From JAWKIJ01 sp041394325 (GTDB lineage Bacteria; Actinomycetota; Acidimicrobiia; Acidimicrobiales; Microtrichaceae): a stretch of DNA of 64,000 nt. Numbering within the stretch: position 1 is the first letter of the stretch; each line of letters begins with the position of its first letter. Of this stretch, positions 63,579-64,000 are shown piece after piece. Below the pieces are notes generated by a model. The model was not told where the DNA came from, did not search any database, and saw nothing but the letters and a program-made list of their open reading frames with translations. A program made the translations under genes and the position numbers. The stretch is taken from assembly GCA_041394325.1 (NCBI GenBank), contig JAWKIJ010000001.1, positions 2,418,001 through 2,482,000 on the forward strand. Direction: 5' to 3'.

Positions 63579-64000
63579 TCAGGGTGAGAGCAGTGGGGCG
63601 AGAAATCGACCGGTGTGCGACTCGGGCGTCTTGGCGACCAACTCGGGCGGACCCTCGACGACGATCGAGCCGCCACCCGAACCGCCCTCGGGCCCGAGGT
63701 CGATGAGCCAGTCGGCCGTCTTGAGGACGTCGAGGTTGTGTTCGATCACGAGCACCGTGTTGCCCTGGTCGACCAGGCGGGTGAGTACTCCCAGCAGCTT
63801 GCGGATGTCCTCGAAGTGCAGTCCCGTGGTGGGCTCGTCCAGCAGGTAGATCGTGTGGCCGGTGGAGCGCTTGGCGAGCTCGGACGCCAACTTGACCCGT
63901 TGCGCCTCGCCACCGGACAACGTCGTGGCGGGCTGGCCCAGGCGTACGTAGCCCAGGCCGACGTCGACCAGGGTCTGCATGTGGCGAGCGATCGCAGGTT
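63579..64000 (-). CDS. uvrA: excinuclease ABC subunit A, C-terminal end (5' part outside window)
   Basis: The last 140 or so residues of UvrA: PAIARHMQTLVDVGLGYVRLGQ, ABC signature TTLSGGEAQRVKLASEL, Walker B LLDEPTTGLHFED, LVIEHNLDVLKTADWLIDLGPEGG. UvrA recognises DNA damage with UvrB ahead of UvrC, encoded 6 kb away. The gene continues past 64000. Confidence 0.95.
   Translation of the reverse strand, partial: PAIARHMQTLVDVGLGYVRLGQPATTLSGGEAQRVKLASELAKRSTGHTIYLLDEPTTGLHFEDIRKLLGVLTRLVDQGNTVLVIEHNLDVLKTADWLIDLGPEGGSGGGSIVVEGPPELVAKTPESHTGRFLAPLLSP

Overview
The window is high-GC DNA from an actinobacterium-like genome. Evidence is the order uvrC-rapZ-yvcK-gap-pgk-tpiA-secG, the GAGR form of the RapZ P-loop, many GTG starts, and frequent leaderless promoters with TANNNT exactly 7-12 bases before the start codon. 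The accessory genes suggest an uncultured lineage, possibly Acidimicrobiia; that placement is inference. Many conserved genes change frame at short homopolymers that one added or removed base would repair, so I read most broken genes as sequencing indels rather than decay.

Layout. 1-4.0 kb: a SARP/AfsR regulator (cut by the left edge) divergent from a cyclase-like protein, then a DUF1971 cupin and a TraR/DksA zinc-finger protein. 4.1-9.1 kb: a probable nitric-oxide stress region (group III truncated hemoglobin, DUF2249-NnrS membrane protein, SufT/MIP18-like and Nfu-like Fe-S proteins). The hemoglobin and NnrS promoters share an 18-bp TTCTAG-N7-TAGAA element. 9.1-17.9 kb: a B12-binding radical SAM protein with a CCAEP tail, coupled to an ATP-grasp enzyme; a channel-like membrane protein; CobQ; and an ArnT-like/GT2 pair. 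18-24.7 kb: a two-component pair, a sulfite-oxidase-like molybdoenzyme, a small repeat protein, an enoyl-CoA hydratase and a DrrAB-type exporter. 25-40 kb: signalling genes (two paralogous stand-alone receivers, a LuxR regulator, a receiver-cyclase, a GAF histidine kinase) mixed with two flavoproteins, a SipW/TasA-like surface module, a metallo-hydrolase and a cNMP-binding protein.

40.3-49 kb is the accessory region: a TetR-controlled operon of a stand-alone PEP-utilizing mobile domain and a flavin split-barrel protein, an IS21-type remnant, a GNAT toxin-like gene, HigBA, then a 3.5-kb island between a 22-bp direct repeat of the tRNA-Leu 3' end (45376-45397 and 48903-48924). The island carries an AbiE-like regulator/nucleotidyltransferase pair and an orphan DGQHR (DndB-like) protein, with no integrase. 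49-57 kb is the central operon secG-tpiA-pgk-gap-yvcK-rapZ-uvrC, from which whiA is missing, followed by nadA. 58.3-63.5 kb is a surface-polysaccharide cluster (tandem GT2, flippase, GT4, FkbM methyltransferase) in which two divergent pairs start from overlapping symmetrical -10 elements. The right edge cuts uvrA.
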